Positions 27,071 to 36,386 of a stretch of 64,000 bases of DNA are shown one piece after another. Below the pieces are notes generated by a model that did not search any database, was not told the origin of the DNA, and saw nothing but the letters and a program-made list of their open reading frames with translations. Both the position numbers and the translations under genes were made by a program. Positions within the stretch are counted from its first letter, which is position 1. The number at the start of each line of letters is the position of its first letter. Source of the stretch: Thalassotalea loyana (GTDB lineage: Bacteria; Pseudomonadota; Gammaproteobacteria; Enterobacterales; Alteromonadaceae); contig NZ_BSSV01000001.1 of assembly GCF_030161435.1 (NCBI RefSeq), forward strand, positions 930,001 to 994,000, given 5' to 3'.

Positions 27071-29192
27071 TTCTATATTGTTGCACCAATAATTGTTTTA
27101 AAGCGTCATCTTCTTTATTTTTCAGATAATCATAAATTGCCATTTGTGAACGCACGGCTTCGCCTGACATATTATCAACATACAGATTTTGTTGCTGTTC
27201 GTCGATAACTCGTGCTTTTACGTTGTCTTTGAAGTGCAACTCTAAGATATCTAAAATTCGTTGTTTTAAGCTAGGATCATAGATAGGGCAGGCGACTTCC
27301 ACACGCTCATCTATATTACGTTCCATCCAGTCCGCTGAGGTGATTAATACTTGTTTATCACCTTGGTTATAGAACACCATGATACGAGGGTGCTCGAGGA
27401 ACTGATCAACGATAGAAACAACACGAATGTTGTCACTAAAGCCTTTAATACCAGGTACAAGGGTACACATCCCGCGCACCAATATACGTATGTTTACGCC
27501 CGCATTGCTGGCTTGATACAAGCGATTAATTAACCCTTTATCCACTAGGTTGTTAATTTTAAGATCAATACCGGCGACCAAGCCCTTATTTGCGTTATCT
27601 ATCTCGTTATCAATGAGTTGATATAGGCGACGACGAGACGTTAATGGAGAGACAATTAAATGGTTAAAACGAAAGCGCTTGTAACTGTGTGAGATGAAAG
27701 AGAAGACGTTTTCTACCTCTTGAGCAATCTCTCTATGATTGGTGAATAGTGAAAAGTCAGTATAAATACGAGCATTTTTCTCATGAAAATTGCCCGTTCC
27801 AATATGAGCATAGCGAACGATTTTTCCATCTTCTTCACGGGTAATTAGGCATAACTTTGAGTGAATTTTTAACGATTCGATACCAAACTCGACATTAATC
27901 CCCGCATCTTTCATGACTCGGGCCCATTCGATGTTTGCTTCTTCATCAAATCGCGCTTTCAGCTCAACAACGACTGTCACTTGTTTTCCATTTTTCACTG
28001 CTTCAACCAAAGAGTGAATAATTTCAGACTTTTTAGCGACTCGATAAATATTGATTTTGATTTGTTTTACAAGCGGATCGTAAGACGCTTGTCGAACAAA
28101 CTCGGTAAAATGCCTGAACTTATAATACGGGTAATAAACTAAAATATCGCGTTGTTTGATAGCATCAAACATTGAGTTATTCACTTTAACGGGGGCTGCT
28201 TCTAGTGCGACCAAATCACTTTTTTCCAAGGAAGCATCACCCAAGTTAGGGAAGCCGGTAAAATCTTTAAAGTGACGGTATCGGACCCCCGCAACGAGGT
28301 TATCGGCATTTTTTATTCGAAGCTCTTTCCGAACAAATTTCAACATGTAGTTTGGCATATGCCTGTCATAGCCCAAACGAACAGGCGTTGCCTTTAAACG
28401 CTGCTTTAAACCTTTAGACATTTTATCTAAAAGACTTTGGTCGATTTCATCATCCAAATTGTATTTAGCGTCGCGCGTTAGTTTGATTGAGTACGCATCG
28501 ATGTGATCATAATCAAAAATCCCTGAGAAAATATCATCTAAGAAATAGTGAAGAATATCGTCAAGCATAACAATGCGTTGTGTTTCTTCGTCACCATCTT
28601 TTGGCAGAATGACAAAACGATCTAATTCATCACGTGGGATTTCAACAAGTGCGTATTGCGTGATATCCGCTTTATTGAGGGCAACAAGCAAGTAAATACC
28701 GTCATCGTCCAAACACTCAGCCAATTGGGTTTTGTTTGAGATAATGATCGGCGTGATATGGCGAATAACTTGATGATCAAAGAAGGTTTTTAGCCATATT
28801 CTCTGCTTGCTTGATAACTTTTTTGCAAACTTTTTGGACTTCTCATCATTAAAGATGAGGTCAATATTGTGCTTTTCGAGCTCTGAAAAACAGGCGACAG
28901 CGTACTCTTGAAATTGACTGGTTAGCTGATTTACTTTGTCACTAATTCGATTAAATAATACCGACCACTTCATGTCTTCAAGCTGCTCCGTTTCGACGTT
29001 TGCAGCTTCAAGTAAGGATTGGCGATAAATGTTAGCGGCGCGCACTCTGAAAAACTCATCCAAATTAGATGAATAAATGCCTAAAAACCGAATTCTTTCA
29101 ATTAAGGGGACATTGGGATCAGCGGCTTCCTGTAAAACGCGTTCATTAAAAGAAAGCCAGCTTAATTCTTTATTGTAAAAAGGTGCGTCCAT
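27063..29192 (-). CDS. ppk1: Polyphosphate kinase 1
   Basis: A 709-residue enzyme that reversibly polymerises the gamma phosphate of ATP into polyphosphate. The N-terminal helical domain begins NKELSWLSFNERVLQEA. The two phospholipase-D-like domains carry the catalytic His in KIHSKLCLI and the second conserved His in HIGTGNFHEKNARIYTD. The length is normal (E. coli about 688). It lies between a GcvR-like gene (9-base gap) and ppx (8-base overlap), giving a gcvR-like/ppk/ppx operon next to the phosphate regulon. Confidence 0.97.
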   Translation of the reverse strand: MDAPFYNKELSWLSFNERVLQEAADPNVPLIERIRFLGIYSSNLDEFFRVRAANIYRQSLLEAANVETEQLEDMKWSVLFNRISDKVNQLTSQFQEYAVACFSELEKHNIDLIFNDEKSKKFAKKLSSKQRIWLKTFFDHQVIRHITPIIISNKTQLAECLDDDGIYLLVALNKADITQYALVEIPRDELDRFVILPKDGDEETQRIVMLDDILHYFLDDIFSGIFDYDHIDAYSIKLTRDAKYNLDDEIDQSLLDKMSKGLKQRLKATPVRLGYDRHMPNYMLKFVRKELRIKNADNLVAGVRYRHFKDFTGFPNLGDASLEKSDLVALEAAPVKVNNSMFDAIKQRDILVYYPYYKFRHFTEFVRQASYDPLVKQIKINIYRVAKKSEIIHSLVEAVKNGKQVTVVVELKARFDEEANIEWARVMKDAGINVEFGIESLKIHSKLCLITREEDGKIVRYAHIGTGNFHEKNARIYTDFSLFTNHREIAQEVENVFSFISHSYKRFRFNHLIVSPLTSRRRLYQLIDNEIDNANKGLVAGIDLKINNLVDKGLINRLYQASNAGVNIRILVRGMCTLVPGIKGFSDNIRVVSIVDQFLEHPRIMVFYNQGDKQVLITSADWMERNIDERVEVACPIYDPSLKQRILDILELHFKDNVKARVIDEQQQNLYVDNMSGEAVRSQMAIYDYLKNKEDDALKQLLVQQYRNE

Positions 29193-29201
29193 TGCGTAGG
29201 T

Positions 29202-29702
29202 TTAGTTCTCGTTTACATCTACCATTAGATCATTTTCGATAGCTTCAAGTGCTTCTATCAAGGCATCAACGTCATTTTCACTGACTGAAATAATCACTTT
29301 TGCAGTAAACATAAGTTGACCAGAGTGCGGTGCGCTTTGTTGTTGAGAAACGAGCTTGATTAAGTTGCCGTGATTTTGATGAATGACGGATGAAATATCT
29401 TGCACGATGCCTGCGCGATCATTGGCTGTTAATGAGAGGCTAATGGCTTTGCCAGTATCTTGTGTTGGGTTTGGAGCATCAACAACTTGTAAATTGAATT
29501 GATTTAATTGCGCTAATGATGACTGCAGTGAGTCATAATGAGTCTCGTCTACCGATACCTCTAAAATACCAGCGAATTTGCCTGATAAATGATGCAGGCT
29601 ACTGGTTTGCCAGTTACCTTGATGTTGAGAAATTGTGCTTGATAACGAATCAACTAGGCCGGGTTTGTCATCACAAATAAAGGAAATAACTAAATGCTTC
29701 AT
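29202..29702 (-). CDS. GcvR-like ACT-domain protein
   Basis: 166 residues with two ACT domains (about 1-80, LVISFICDDKPGLVDSLSSTI; about 88-165, SLTANDRAGIVQDISSVI). This is the layout of the glycine cleavage system repressor GcvR, which modulates GcvA by protein contact and does not bind DNA itself. It is the first gene of the transcript with ppk and ppx, an arrangement in which its link to polyphosphate metabolism is unclear. The GcvR function is inferred from family only. Confidence 0.88.
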   Translation of the reverse strand: MKHLVISFICDDKPGLVDSLSSTISQHQGNWQTSSLHHLSGKFAGILEVSVDETHYDSLQSSLAQLNQFNLQVVDAPNPTQDTGKAISLSLTANDRAGIVQDISSVIHQNHGNLIKLVSQQQSAPHSGQLMFTAKVIISVSENDVDALIEALEAIENDLMVDVNEN

Positions 29703-29829
29703 AAGGGGAGTCCTATTTGAAAAAAGGCATATCTATTAATAGCGTTTAAGTCGAGCAATTGTCAATGCTGTACATAGCAAATAATTGACTGATTTTTTAA
29801 GATTTTATTAAAGTTTGTTGTGTATCAAC

Positions 29830-30195
29830 TTAACCGTGCTCAACGCTCGATAGTTGTGACAATTCTTTGTGTAGTTGATCGTCATCGCCAAGGTTCAATT
29901 CTATCATTCTGCGTAGATGACTCATGCTGTCGATATCCATCGCATTACAACGTAAGCCAAGCTCATGATCATTTTCATGCATGACGGCCACGTGCATTTC
30001 TACATTCGCACCTTCGGTTAACTCAAATACTAACGTGCCAATCTTTTTCACAAAGGCAAGGTCTACACTAGGATGACTAACAAGTGCACCATTGAGTGAA
30101 ATATCATGGATTGATACTAAGTACTTTTGATCGTCGACGATTAACTGCGCATCGATAGCAAATAAGATACGGGTAAATTGACGTCTATTCTCCAT
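29830..30195 (-). CDS. PilZ domain protein (c-di-GMP binding)
   Basis: A 121-residue single-domain PilZ protein. Both c-di-GMP motifs are visible: the N-terminal RRQFTR arginine motif (residues 4-9) and the downstream DISLNGALVSH motif of D/N-x-S-x-x-G type. The C-terminal helix RRMIELNLGDD is typical. Such proteins transmit c-di-GMP levels to motility, polysaccharide or other outputs. The target is not indicated by the neighbours. Confidence 0.92.
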   Translation of the reverse strand: MENRRQFTRILFAIDAQLIVDDQKYLVSIHDISLNGALVSHPSVDLAFVKKIGTLVFELTEGANVEMHVAVMHENDHELGLRCNAMDIDSMSHLRRMIELNLGDDDQLHKELSQLSSVEHG

Positions 30196-30245
30196 AACAG
30201 CAATTCAACATTATTATTAACATCTTATAAGCATAGACATTAGTG

Positions 30246-30275
30246 AAAAAAAAAGCACCTTACGGTGCTTTTTTT
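30246..30275 (-). terminator. Intrinsic terminator after ettA
   Basis: Stem AAAGCACC/GGTGCTTT with a 4-base loop and long A/T flanks, 12 bases past the ettA stop on the minus strand. It could also serve in the other direction. Confidence 0.9.
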
Positions 30276-30286
30276 GATGTAAAAAA

Positions 30287-31960
30287 TTACATGATTTTTT
30301 TGTATTTAATACGATGTGGTTCAAGTGCTGCTGGCCCAAGCGTTTTCTTCAGCCAATCATTGTATTCACTGAAGTTACCTTCAAAGAAGTTAACCTGTCC
30401 TTCATCGCGGTAATCAATGATATGGGTTGCAATACGGTCAAGGAACCAACGGTCATGGGAGATAACCATTGCACAACCTGGGAATTCCAGAAGCGCCTCT
30501 TCCAGTGCACGAAGTGTTTCAACATCTAAGTCATTGGTTGGCTCATCGAGAAGTAATAAGTTACCACCGGTTTTAACCAGTTTTGCTAAATGAACACGGT
30601 TGCGCTCACCACCTGATAATTCGCCAATAAGCTTTTGCTGATCATTGCCTTTAAAGTTAAAGCGGCTACAGTATGCGCGTGAGTTAATCTCGTAACCACC
30701 AATTTGAATCAAATCATGGCCTTCAGAGATTTCTTGGTAGACTGTGTTGCTGTCTTCCATATCATCGCGAAACTGATCAACACTTGCTAGTTTCACCGTT
30801 TCACCTAGCTCAACAGTACCTGAATCTGGTTGTTCTGTTTCAGATAGCATTTTAAACAAGGTTGATTTACCCGCACCGTTAGCACCGATAATACCCACAA
30901 TTGCACCTTTAGGAATGCTAAATGATAAATTGTCGATAAGCACACGATCGCCAAATGATTTTGTTAGTGCATTAACATCTAATACCTTGTCACCTAAGCG
31001 AGGACCAGGTGGAATATATAATTCATTGGTCTCGTTACGTTTTTGGTTTTCTTGGCTGTTCAGCTCTTCAAAACGAGCCATACGAGCTTTGTTCTTTGCC
31101 TGACGTGCTTTAGGACTTTGACGAACCCATTCAAGCTCTTGCTTAATCGTTTTCTGACGAGCATTCTCTGATTTAGCTTCGATCTCTAAACGCTTTTCTT
31201 TTTGCTCTAGCCAAGAAGAGTAGTTACCTTCCCAAGGAATACCTTCACCTCGGTCAAGCTCTAGAATCCAACCTGCAACATTATCTAGGAAGTAACGGTC
31301 ATGGGTAATCGCTACAACAGTTCCTGTGTAGTCGTGTAAGAAGCGCTCTAACCATGCAACTGACTCTGCGTCTAAGTGGTTAGTTGGTTCGTCAAGTAAA
31401 AGCATATCAGGCTTTTGTAATAATAAGCGACATAACGCAACACGACGACGCTCACCACCACTTAATACGGCAACTTTTTGGTCCCACTCAGGTAAACGAA
31501 GCGCATCGGCTGCGCGCTCCAATTGGTTTTCTAAGTTATGACCATCGCTACTTGCAATAATTGCTTCTAGTTCACCTTGTTCTTTCGCTAATGCATCAAA
31601 ATCAGCGTCTTCTTCGGCATAGGCAGCATAAACTTCATCTAAGCGAGCCATCGCGTTTTTAACAACATCGACAGCTTCTTCAACGATTTCACGAACAGTT
31701 TTGTTTTCATCTAACTCTGGCTCTTGAGGTAGGTAGCCAATGTTAGTTCCCGCTAATGCGTGTGCTTCACCTTCAAATTCTTTATCAACACCCGCCATAA
31801 TACGTAGTAATGTTGATTTACCAGCACCGTTTAAACCTAAAACACCAATTTTAGCGCCAGGAAAAAATGATAATGAAATGTCTTTTAAGATTGTGCGTTT
31901 TGGTGGAACCACCTTTGAAACGCGGTTCATTGAGAAAATGAATTTATCTGGCAGTGCCAT
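30287..31960 (-). CDS. ettA: Energy-dependent translational throttle protein EttA
   Basis: A 557-residue ABC-F protein (E. coli EttA 555) that binds the ribosomal E site and gates the first elongation step according to the ATP/ADP ratio. Two ATPase domains are seen: Walker A GLNGAGKST and signature LSGGERRRVAL in the first, GANGAGKST and LSGGERNRVHLAKL in the second, each with DEPTNHLD or DEPTNDLD Walker B. The interdomain linker with the EttA arm and KLEIEAKSENARQ-like coil is present. The start MALPDKFIFSMNRVSK is family-typical. Confidence 0.96.
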   Translation of the reverse strand: MALPDKFIFSMNRVSKVVPPKRTILKDISLSFFPGAKIGVLGLNGAGKSTLLRIMAGVDKEFEGEAHALAGTNIGYLPQEPELDENKTVREIVEEAVDVVKNAMARLDEVYAAYAEEDADFDALAKEQGELEAIIASSDGHNLENQLERAADALRLPEWDQKVAVLSGGERRRVALCRLLLQKPDMLLLDEPTNHLDAESVAWLERFLHDYTGTVVAITHDRYFLDNVAGWILELDRGEGIPWEGNYSSWLEQKEKRLEIEAKSENARQKTIKQELEWVRQSPKARQAKNKARMARFEELNSQENQKRNETNELYIPPGPRLGDKVLDVNALTKSFGDRVLIDNLSFSIPKGAIVGIIGANGAGKSTLFKMLSETEQPDSGTVELGETVKLASVDQFRDDMEDSNTVYQEISEGHDLIQIGGYEINSRAYCSRFNFKGNDQQKLIGELSGGERNRVHLAKLVKTGGNLLLLDEPTNDLDVETLRALEEALLEFPGCAMVISHDRWFLDRIATHIIDYRDEGQVNFFEGNFSEYNDWLKKTLGPAALEPHRIKYKKIM

Positions 31961-32058
31961 CAGAAACCCTCTGTTTAATATCTAAAATAGTTTTTCAGTA
32001 TTGTAGAGTATCAACCACTGAACAGTCCACTGATGTATATGGAATTGGAGACCAATAA

Positions 32059-32142
32059 ATGAGGAACTTTCTTAATACTGAGAAGCTTTTTTTACGAGTA
32101 GCGGTGTTTGTTCTTTTTATTATTTTTACTAAGTTGATATAG
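32059..32142 (+). CDS. Possible 27-residue membrane peptide
   Basis: A short frame (MRNFLNTEKLFLRV followed by a hydrophobic helix, ending TKLI) with a GGAG ribosome-binding site 9 bases before its ATG. It lies in the 240-base gap upstream of the secreted protein gene. Nothing supports it except the start signals and the single membrane helix, so it may be chance. Confidence 0.2.
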   Translation: MRNFLNTEKLFLRVAVFVLFIIFTKLI

Positions 32143-32200
32143 TCATCTCGAGGATTGTTAGTTAATTGTAAATTAACATAAATTTTATAAGGATATTTAA

Positions 32201-33352
32201 GTGAAAAAATACTTACTTGTATTTAGTCTTTTGGCGTCGCCAGTTTCCAATGCATTTAAATCACTACCTAGTCCAAACAGCATTAATTCTGAAACGTTAG
32301 TTGTTTGTAACAGTTATTACAATGAATTCGAGACAAGCTCTTCTTGCGGTAAATATGATTTGAACTTTGCAAAAAATGCAGCCAAACAATTAGCTTCTGA
32401 TAGCAATCACTCAGCATGTGCTAATAACTCTAGCGAACCTAAATGTAGTTCATTGATAGCTTCTACAGGTGTTGCATATTTCACAGTTATTGATGTTACT
32501 AATAATGATGTAACAAAAATGAAAGTTGATATTACCTCTAACTCTAACGCAACCAATCCACAGAGCTTTTTTGCTTCTTGGGCATCTCCAAGTCAGGATG
32601 ATTTAACTTTAGCTGAAAATCTTAATGAGTTAGACGTTATTTATTTGACTTTAATAAAGCGTGCCTCCTTTGAAGAAAAAGCCGGATTATTTGTAAATAA
32701 ATTAGGAGAATCATGGGCTTCACTTGCACAACTTGCAAATGCGGATACAGGAGACTTTTCGACGATAGGTAATTGCAAAACGGCGCTTTCTTACATGTAT
32801 GGTGATAGAAAAGATGCAACAAGTAAGAGGTGTGATGCTTTAATTAACTCTTGGATTGATGTTCAAGCAAAAGAGCTAAATTCAGGCATTTTTACAGACT
32901 TTTTTGACAAGCGTAACAGCATAAAGACGACTGTAACCTTTGAGTATGAAACATATGAAGTCATTAAGAAAGACACTCAAATTCGTTTGAATTTCAAATT
33001 TCCAGACGGTTCACTCCTTGTTTTAGTAATTACAGATAATGGCCCTGGTTCAAATCCTGGTATAGAAGTCGATACTATTTCATCAAGGGATTCAGAAGGA
33101 ACCGTTTTAGCGAAAAAATTAGTTGAATTGGGTTATACGCCAGACTCGGCAGACGTGGGTTACGTTTCAAACGCTGAGGCACAAGCATGGGCAAGAAAAA
33201 TCAATTGTGACCCGCACATTAATTCAGCTATAAATCAGAAAATTAAAATTGTAATCAAAGAGAGAGACGAAGACGGAAAACCAGTAAAAGTAGAGTTGTT
33301 TCGTATCGTTGATCAAACTGCGCTGACAGGTAACATTTACGAGTGTAATTAA
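32201..33352 (+). CDS. Secreted protein of unknown function
   Basis: 383 residues. Residues 1-18 form a signal peptide (KKYLLVFSLLASPVSNA). The mature part has Cys pairs (for example at SYYNEFETSSSCGKYD, SACANNSSEPKCSS and GNCKTALSYMYGDRK...RCDALI, and a final YECN), consistent with disulphides in the periplasm or outside the cell. No enzyme motif was seen. It is monocistronic, between ettA (divergent) and an intergenic structured region. I do not recognise the family. Confidence 0.8.
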   Translation: MKKYLLVFSLLASPVSNAFKSLPSPNSINSETLVVCNSYYNEFETSSSCGKYDLNFAKNAAKQLASDSNHSACANNSSEPKCSSLIASTGVAYFTVIDVTNNDVTKMKVDITSNSNATNPQSFFASWASPSQDDLTLAENLNELDVIYLTLIKRASFEEKAGLFVNKLGESWASLAQLANADTGDFSTIGNCKTALSYMYGDRKDATSKRCDALINSWIDVQAKELNSGIFTDFFDKRNSIKTTVTFEYETYEVIKKDTQIRLNFKFPDGSLLVLVITDNGPGSNPGIEVDTISSRDSEGTVLAKKLVELGYTPDSADVGYVSNAEAQAWARKINCDPHINSAINQKIKIVIKERDEDGKPVKVELFRIVDQTALTGNIYECN

Positions 33353-33517
33353 AGTTGATCAATTTAAACGTCAATTAAGTAGAGTATTTCAATGCTCTAC
33401 CGCAACTACTATTTGTGATATCCCTCCTTTCTAGTCAGAAGTTAAAAGGCTTTAATAAACTAGCCTTATTCAGTTTCGCTAAAACCATTGGCTATTATCA
33501 AAATAAATTAAGAAAAA

Positions 33518-33617
33518 GGGGCTAGTGATGAAATGAAAGCAACAAAACATCACATGATAGCCCCACAAGGGAAGCGTTGATTTAAATGAGCGCTTGATTT
33601 ACAAGCAACTTTCCTTG
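33518..33617. other. Two adjacent imperfect hairpins, possible structured RNA or relic
   Basis: The first hairpin (33518-33564) pairs GGGGCTA-GTGATG with CATCAC-TAGCCCC across a 17-base loop, with a 4-base bulge. The second pairs CAAGGGAAG (from 33566) with a CTTTCCTTG segment ending at 33617 and is followed by T and A runs. It could be a small RNA, a folded single-strand site or a mobile-element relic; nothing distinguishes these. Confidence 0.35.
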
Positions 33618-33661
33618 TTTAAAAAATGCATTGATTACAATGTATGCATAAATGATAGTAG

Positions 33662-33686
33662 GTTATGTTTACGGTGTAAACATAAC
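33662..33686. promoter_or_regulatory. Perfect 11-bp palindrome, TetR-type operator candidate
   Basis: GTTATGTTTAC, a 3-base spacer, then GTAAACATAAC: an exact inverted repeat of the size bound by TetR-family dimers. It is about 120 bases upstream of the TetR gene, so autoregulation is the simplest reading. Confidence 0.55.
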
Positions 33687-33804
33687 TTGTGTTAACAATT
33701 GTAATGACGAGTATTGAAGTGTTAATACGCGGGGGGATTCATTGATTTAGTGCAGTCAATGCTTACAATGTATCTTGAATTTTTGGTTAATAGGAAGTAG
33801 CTAG

Positions 33805-34272
33805 ATGGCAAAAATTTCCGCGCAGGAAAGAGCAAAAAAGAAACAACAGTTGGATGATATTGTCTTATCTATCTTCTGGGAGCGTGGTTGGCACGCAATT
33901 TCCTATGCATCGGTCGCTGAAGCATATGGTTGTAGTCGCGGAGCTATTCAACGCTATTTTCCGCATCATTTAGATTTCGCGGAGTCAATTAAAGGAAAAG
34001 TGCTTCCATTAATTATGAGCAACTTAAATTGGGAATCTAAAGAAGCGCTGCACAAATCATGGACAGATGCGCTCTACAGTGACGATGTCAGATTTAGGCG
34101 TGTGATGGAATTATTATTTAGCCAAGTTTCTCAAGAGACACCAGCGGAACAAACGACTATTGGAATGAACAACTTTCTTTCGATTATTGAGCAAAAGTTT
34201 GGCGATAAACAGTTGGCAAAAATACTCTTTGGCGAGACTTTTCTAGCGCTCTTAAATATTCGGCGCGATTAA
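33805..34272 (+). CDS. TetR-family transcriptional regulator
   Basis: A 155-residue protein, short for the family (usually 190-210). The N-terminal helix-turn-helix is clear (residues about 10-60; AISYASVAEAYGCSRGAIQRYFPHHLDFAES). The C-terminal ligand domain is reduced to about 90 residues, so the pocket may be small or the dimer unusual. A possible small gene follows 20 bases downstream. The operator-like palindrome upstream suggests autoregulation. The ligand and targets are not indicated. Confidence 0.9.
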   Translation: MAKISAQERAKKKQQLDDIVLSIFWERGWHAISYASVAEAYGCSRGAIQRYFPHHLDFAESIKGKVLPLIMSNLNWESKEALHKSWTDALYSDDVRFRRVMELLFSQVSQETPAEQTTIGMNNFLSIIEQKFGDKQLAKILFGETFLALLNIRRD

Positions 34273-34292
34273 CGTATAAATACGGGGGTAGT

Positions 34293-34454
34293 ATGATTTG
34301 GATGACGTCAAAATTTGTTATTTTGTTTTTGTTTGTCATGTTTTTGCCTAGCGACAAAATTGGTAAACAGCGAACCTTTTTACGTAAATTAAAGTGCTTT
34401 CAAGTGAGGCATATACGTCGTGCAAAAGTCGCCTTCTCTCGAATCGCACTTTAG
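34293..34454 (+). CDS. Possible 53-residue membrane-anchored basic peptide
   Basis: The frame begins with an ATG preceded by a strong GGGGG ribosome-binding site. The product has one hydrophobic helix (residues about 8-19) and a basic tail (GKQRTFLRKLKCFQVRHIRRAK). It lies 20 bases after the TetR gene on the same strand and its last 4 bases overlap the end of the convergent sensor kinase gene. The good start signals favour a real small gene; no family is recognised. Confidence 0.45.
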   Translation: MIWMTSKFVILFLFVMFLPSDKIGKQRTFLRKLKCFQVRHIRRAKVAFSRIAL

Positions 34455-35698
34455 TTAGGACTGAAATTGACTTTCGCTGTACAACCCTGAGTTTCATTAT
34501 TGGTCAAACTAAATGCCCACCCATACTTTTGACAGATATCTTTCACTATCACTAAACCAATGCCAAAACCTTGGTAACCTCTACTCTCTGCCTCTAAACC
34601 GATACCGTTGTCGATAATGCTGAGTTGCCCTTGATCTAGGAAAATTGAGACCTGGCCTTGAGCGGTGCTATTAACCGCATTAATCAGTAAGTTTTTAAAC
34701 AGAGCCTTGAATAGACTTGGGTGTGCATGAAGAGTCATATTGTCAAGTAATTGATAATCGATAGTACATTGGTTGTTATCGATATAACTTGCAATGTCGT
34801 CCAACTCTTGTTGAATAAATTTATTATCGATAATGATACTCAAATCTTCATGGTTTTCTTCACGAGCAAGCAATAACAAGGTGTCGGTTAGCTCATGCAT
34901 ATCATTTACTGCTTTATCAATTCGGGTCGTTTGCGGCTTAACTTTATCGTGCTCTATCCGGTTAAGTAGACTGACTGAGCCTTTAATCACTGTCATTGGT
35001 GTTCGTAGTTCGTGAGAGATATATCGAGTGAAGGATTTTTCCCTGGTTATCGAACGAGCAATGGTTTGGCGATAACTATTAATCGCTGTAAGGGTTTGCT
35101 GCATTTCATTGGTGACCTCTCCCTCAACTGATAATGGTTCAAAAGACGTGGCTTGGTCTTGACTGAGTTGGTCTGCCATTGAACGAAATGGCAAAGAGAT
35201 ACGATTAGCTGCGGTCAGGATATAAACACGAGCGCATAGCAATAAGATAAGTCCACCAATAATGATTGTTGCTTCAATAATTAAAAAGGTATCGTCACTC
35301 CATTCATTAGCGTCACTGCTCTCAACTAAATAGTAGATTTTGTTGTTTAATTGCTTCCCTAAAATGACATATTCGTTATCTGTATCGTCATAATGCTGCG
35401 ACATAACGCCAATCCAATCTGGCGATATTGCTTGTTGAATTTGATCTGGCAATGTCTCGTAACTATCGTAACTCTTCGTTAATGGATCTATTTCACGAAT
35501 ACCAGTATTACCCTTTGCATAGTAAGCTAGATGGTAATCACTTACTTCTGCCAGACGCTTTGAATTAACTGTGTTCTCTGTCAGTAAAATAATGGAGCGG
35601 AAAATAATCCAATTTACGACTAATAAAAACAACGTACCGACAATAAAAGCTCGGCTGATGGTTTGCGTGATTGATATCGATTTGTTAGATGTTTTCAA
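34451..35698 (-). CDS. Two-component sensor histidine kinase
   Basis: 415 residues: membrane helix 1 (about 15-35), a periplasmic sensor segment of about 100 residues, helix 2 (about 140-160), HAMP, HisKA with phospho-acceptor His229 (YISHELRTPMTV), and an HATPase domain with NLLINAVNST, DNGIG and GIGLVIVK motifs. The size and layout match PhoQ/PmrB/QseC-type sensors. Its start overlaps the end of the response regulator gene by 14 bases, so they are coupled. The downstream end meets the 53-aa frame. Confidence 0.93.
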   Translation of the reverse strand: MKTSNKSISITQTISRAFIVGTLFLLVVNWIIFRSIILLTENTVNSKRLAEVSDYHLAYYAKGNTGIREIDPLTKSYDSYETLPDQIQQAISPDWIGVMSQHYDDTDNEYVILGKQLNNKIYYLVESSDANEWSDDTFLIIEATIIIGGLILLLCARVYILTAANRISLPFRSMADQLSQDQATSFEPLSVEGEVTNEMQQTLTAINSYRQTIARSITREKSFTRYISHELRTPMTVIKGSVSLLNRIEHDKVKPQTTRIDKAVNDMHELTDTLLLLAREENHEDLSIIIDNKFIQQELDDIASYIDNNQCTIDYQLLDNMTLHAHPSLFKALFKNLLINAVNSTAQGQVSIFLDQGQLSIIDNGIGLEAESRGYQGFGIGLVIVKDICQKYGWAFSLTNNETQGCTAKVNFSPN

Positions 35699-36359
35699 TT
35701 TTGTAACCTAGCTTTGGGATTGTCTTGATGAGTTCTTTGTCAAAAGGTTTATCTATTTTCGCGCGTAATTGATAAATATGCTTTCGTAATAAATCTTGAT
35801 CTGGCGTTTCATTGGGCCAAAGTTTATGTTCAATGTCTTCTCGACTCACGATGTTAGGTGAGCGTTGACACAACAATGTTAGGATTTTAAATCCACTCGG
35901 ATTTAATTTTATTAATTGCTCTTGCCTAAATACGGTGTGGTTTTTTAAATTAATCGACAAGTCGCCAATGGTAAGTTGGCTCGAAAAAGATACGCCTTGA
36001 GAGCGTCGCAAGACGGCCTGAATTCGAGCTTCTAATAACGCTAGGTCAAATGGTTTTACAACATAATCATCGGCACCGATGGTTAAGCCTTCGAGCATAT
36101 CCTGATTGGTGTCTCGGGCAGTCAGCATAATAATCGGCGTATCAATACCTGTCTCTCGCAGACGTTTACAAATAGTCATGCCATCCATTCCTGGCAGCAT
36201 AATATCGAGAATTATGCAGTCGTAACTATTTTCTTGGGCTAGTGTTAGCCCAAGCGTTCCTGTAGCAGCATAATCTAGCTCATAGTCATCGGTTTCAAAA
36301 TATTCAAAAATGATTTCGGCAACTTGCTGACTATCCTCTACTAGCAATAATTTTGTCAT
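35685..36359 (-). CDS. OmpR-family response regulator
   Basis: 224 residues: a receiver domain with phospho-acceptor Asp52 (IILDIMLPG), acidic pair E8/D9, the Thr of MLTARD and Lys of VVKPFDL; then a winged-helix output domain (about 125-222, NPSGFKILTLLCQ...RKHIYQLRAKI). It is the first gene of the pair with the kinase. It follows the ArnT-like gene by 27 bases in the same direction, so sensing may be tied to the glycosyltransferases. The nearby inverted repeat at 38861-38908 is a possible target. Confidence 0.94.
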   Translation of the reverse strand: MTKLLLVEDSQQVAEIIFEYFETDDYELDYAATGTLGLTLAQENSYDCIILDIMLPGMDGMTICKRLRETGIDTPIIMLTARDTNQDMLEGLTIGADDYVVKPFDLALLEARIQAVLRRSQGVSFSSQLTIGDLSINLKNHTVFRQEQLIKLNPSGFKILTLLCQRSPNIVSREDIEHKLWPNETPDQDLLRKHIYQLRAKIDKPFDKELIKTIPKLGYKIENI

Positions 36360-36386
36360 AGCTTACTCAAGGCTTTCCAATCATGT

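Larger units (their letters stand above)
33353..33804. other. Gene-free region with structured DNA and a palindrome
   Basis: No open reading frame with good start signals is seen. The stretch holds a long imperfect hairpin (33518-33564), a second imperfect inverted repeat (about 33566-33617) and a perfect operator-like palindrome (33662-33686), all listed separately. Two related segments containing TTACAATGTAT occur at about 33633 and 33763. Confidence 0.6.
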
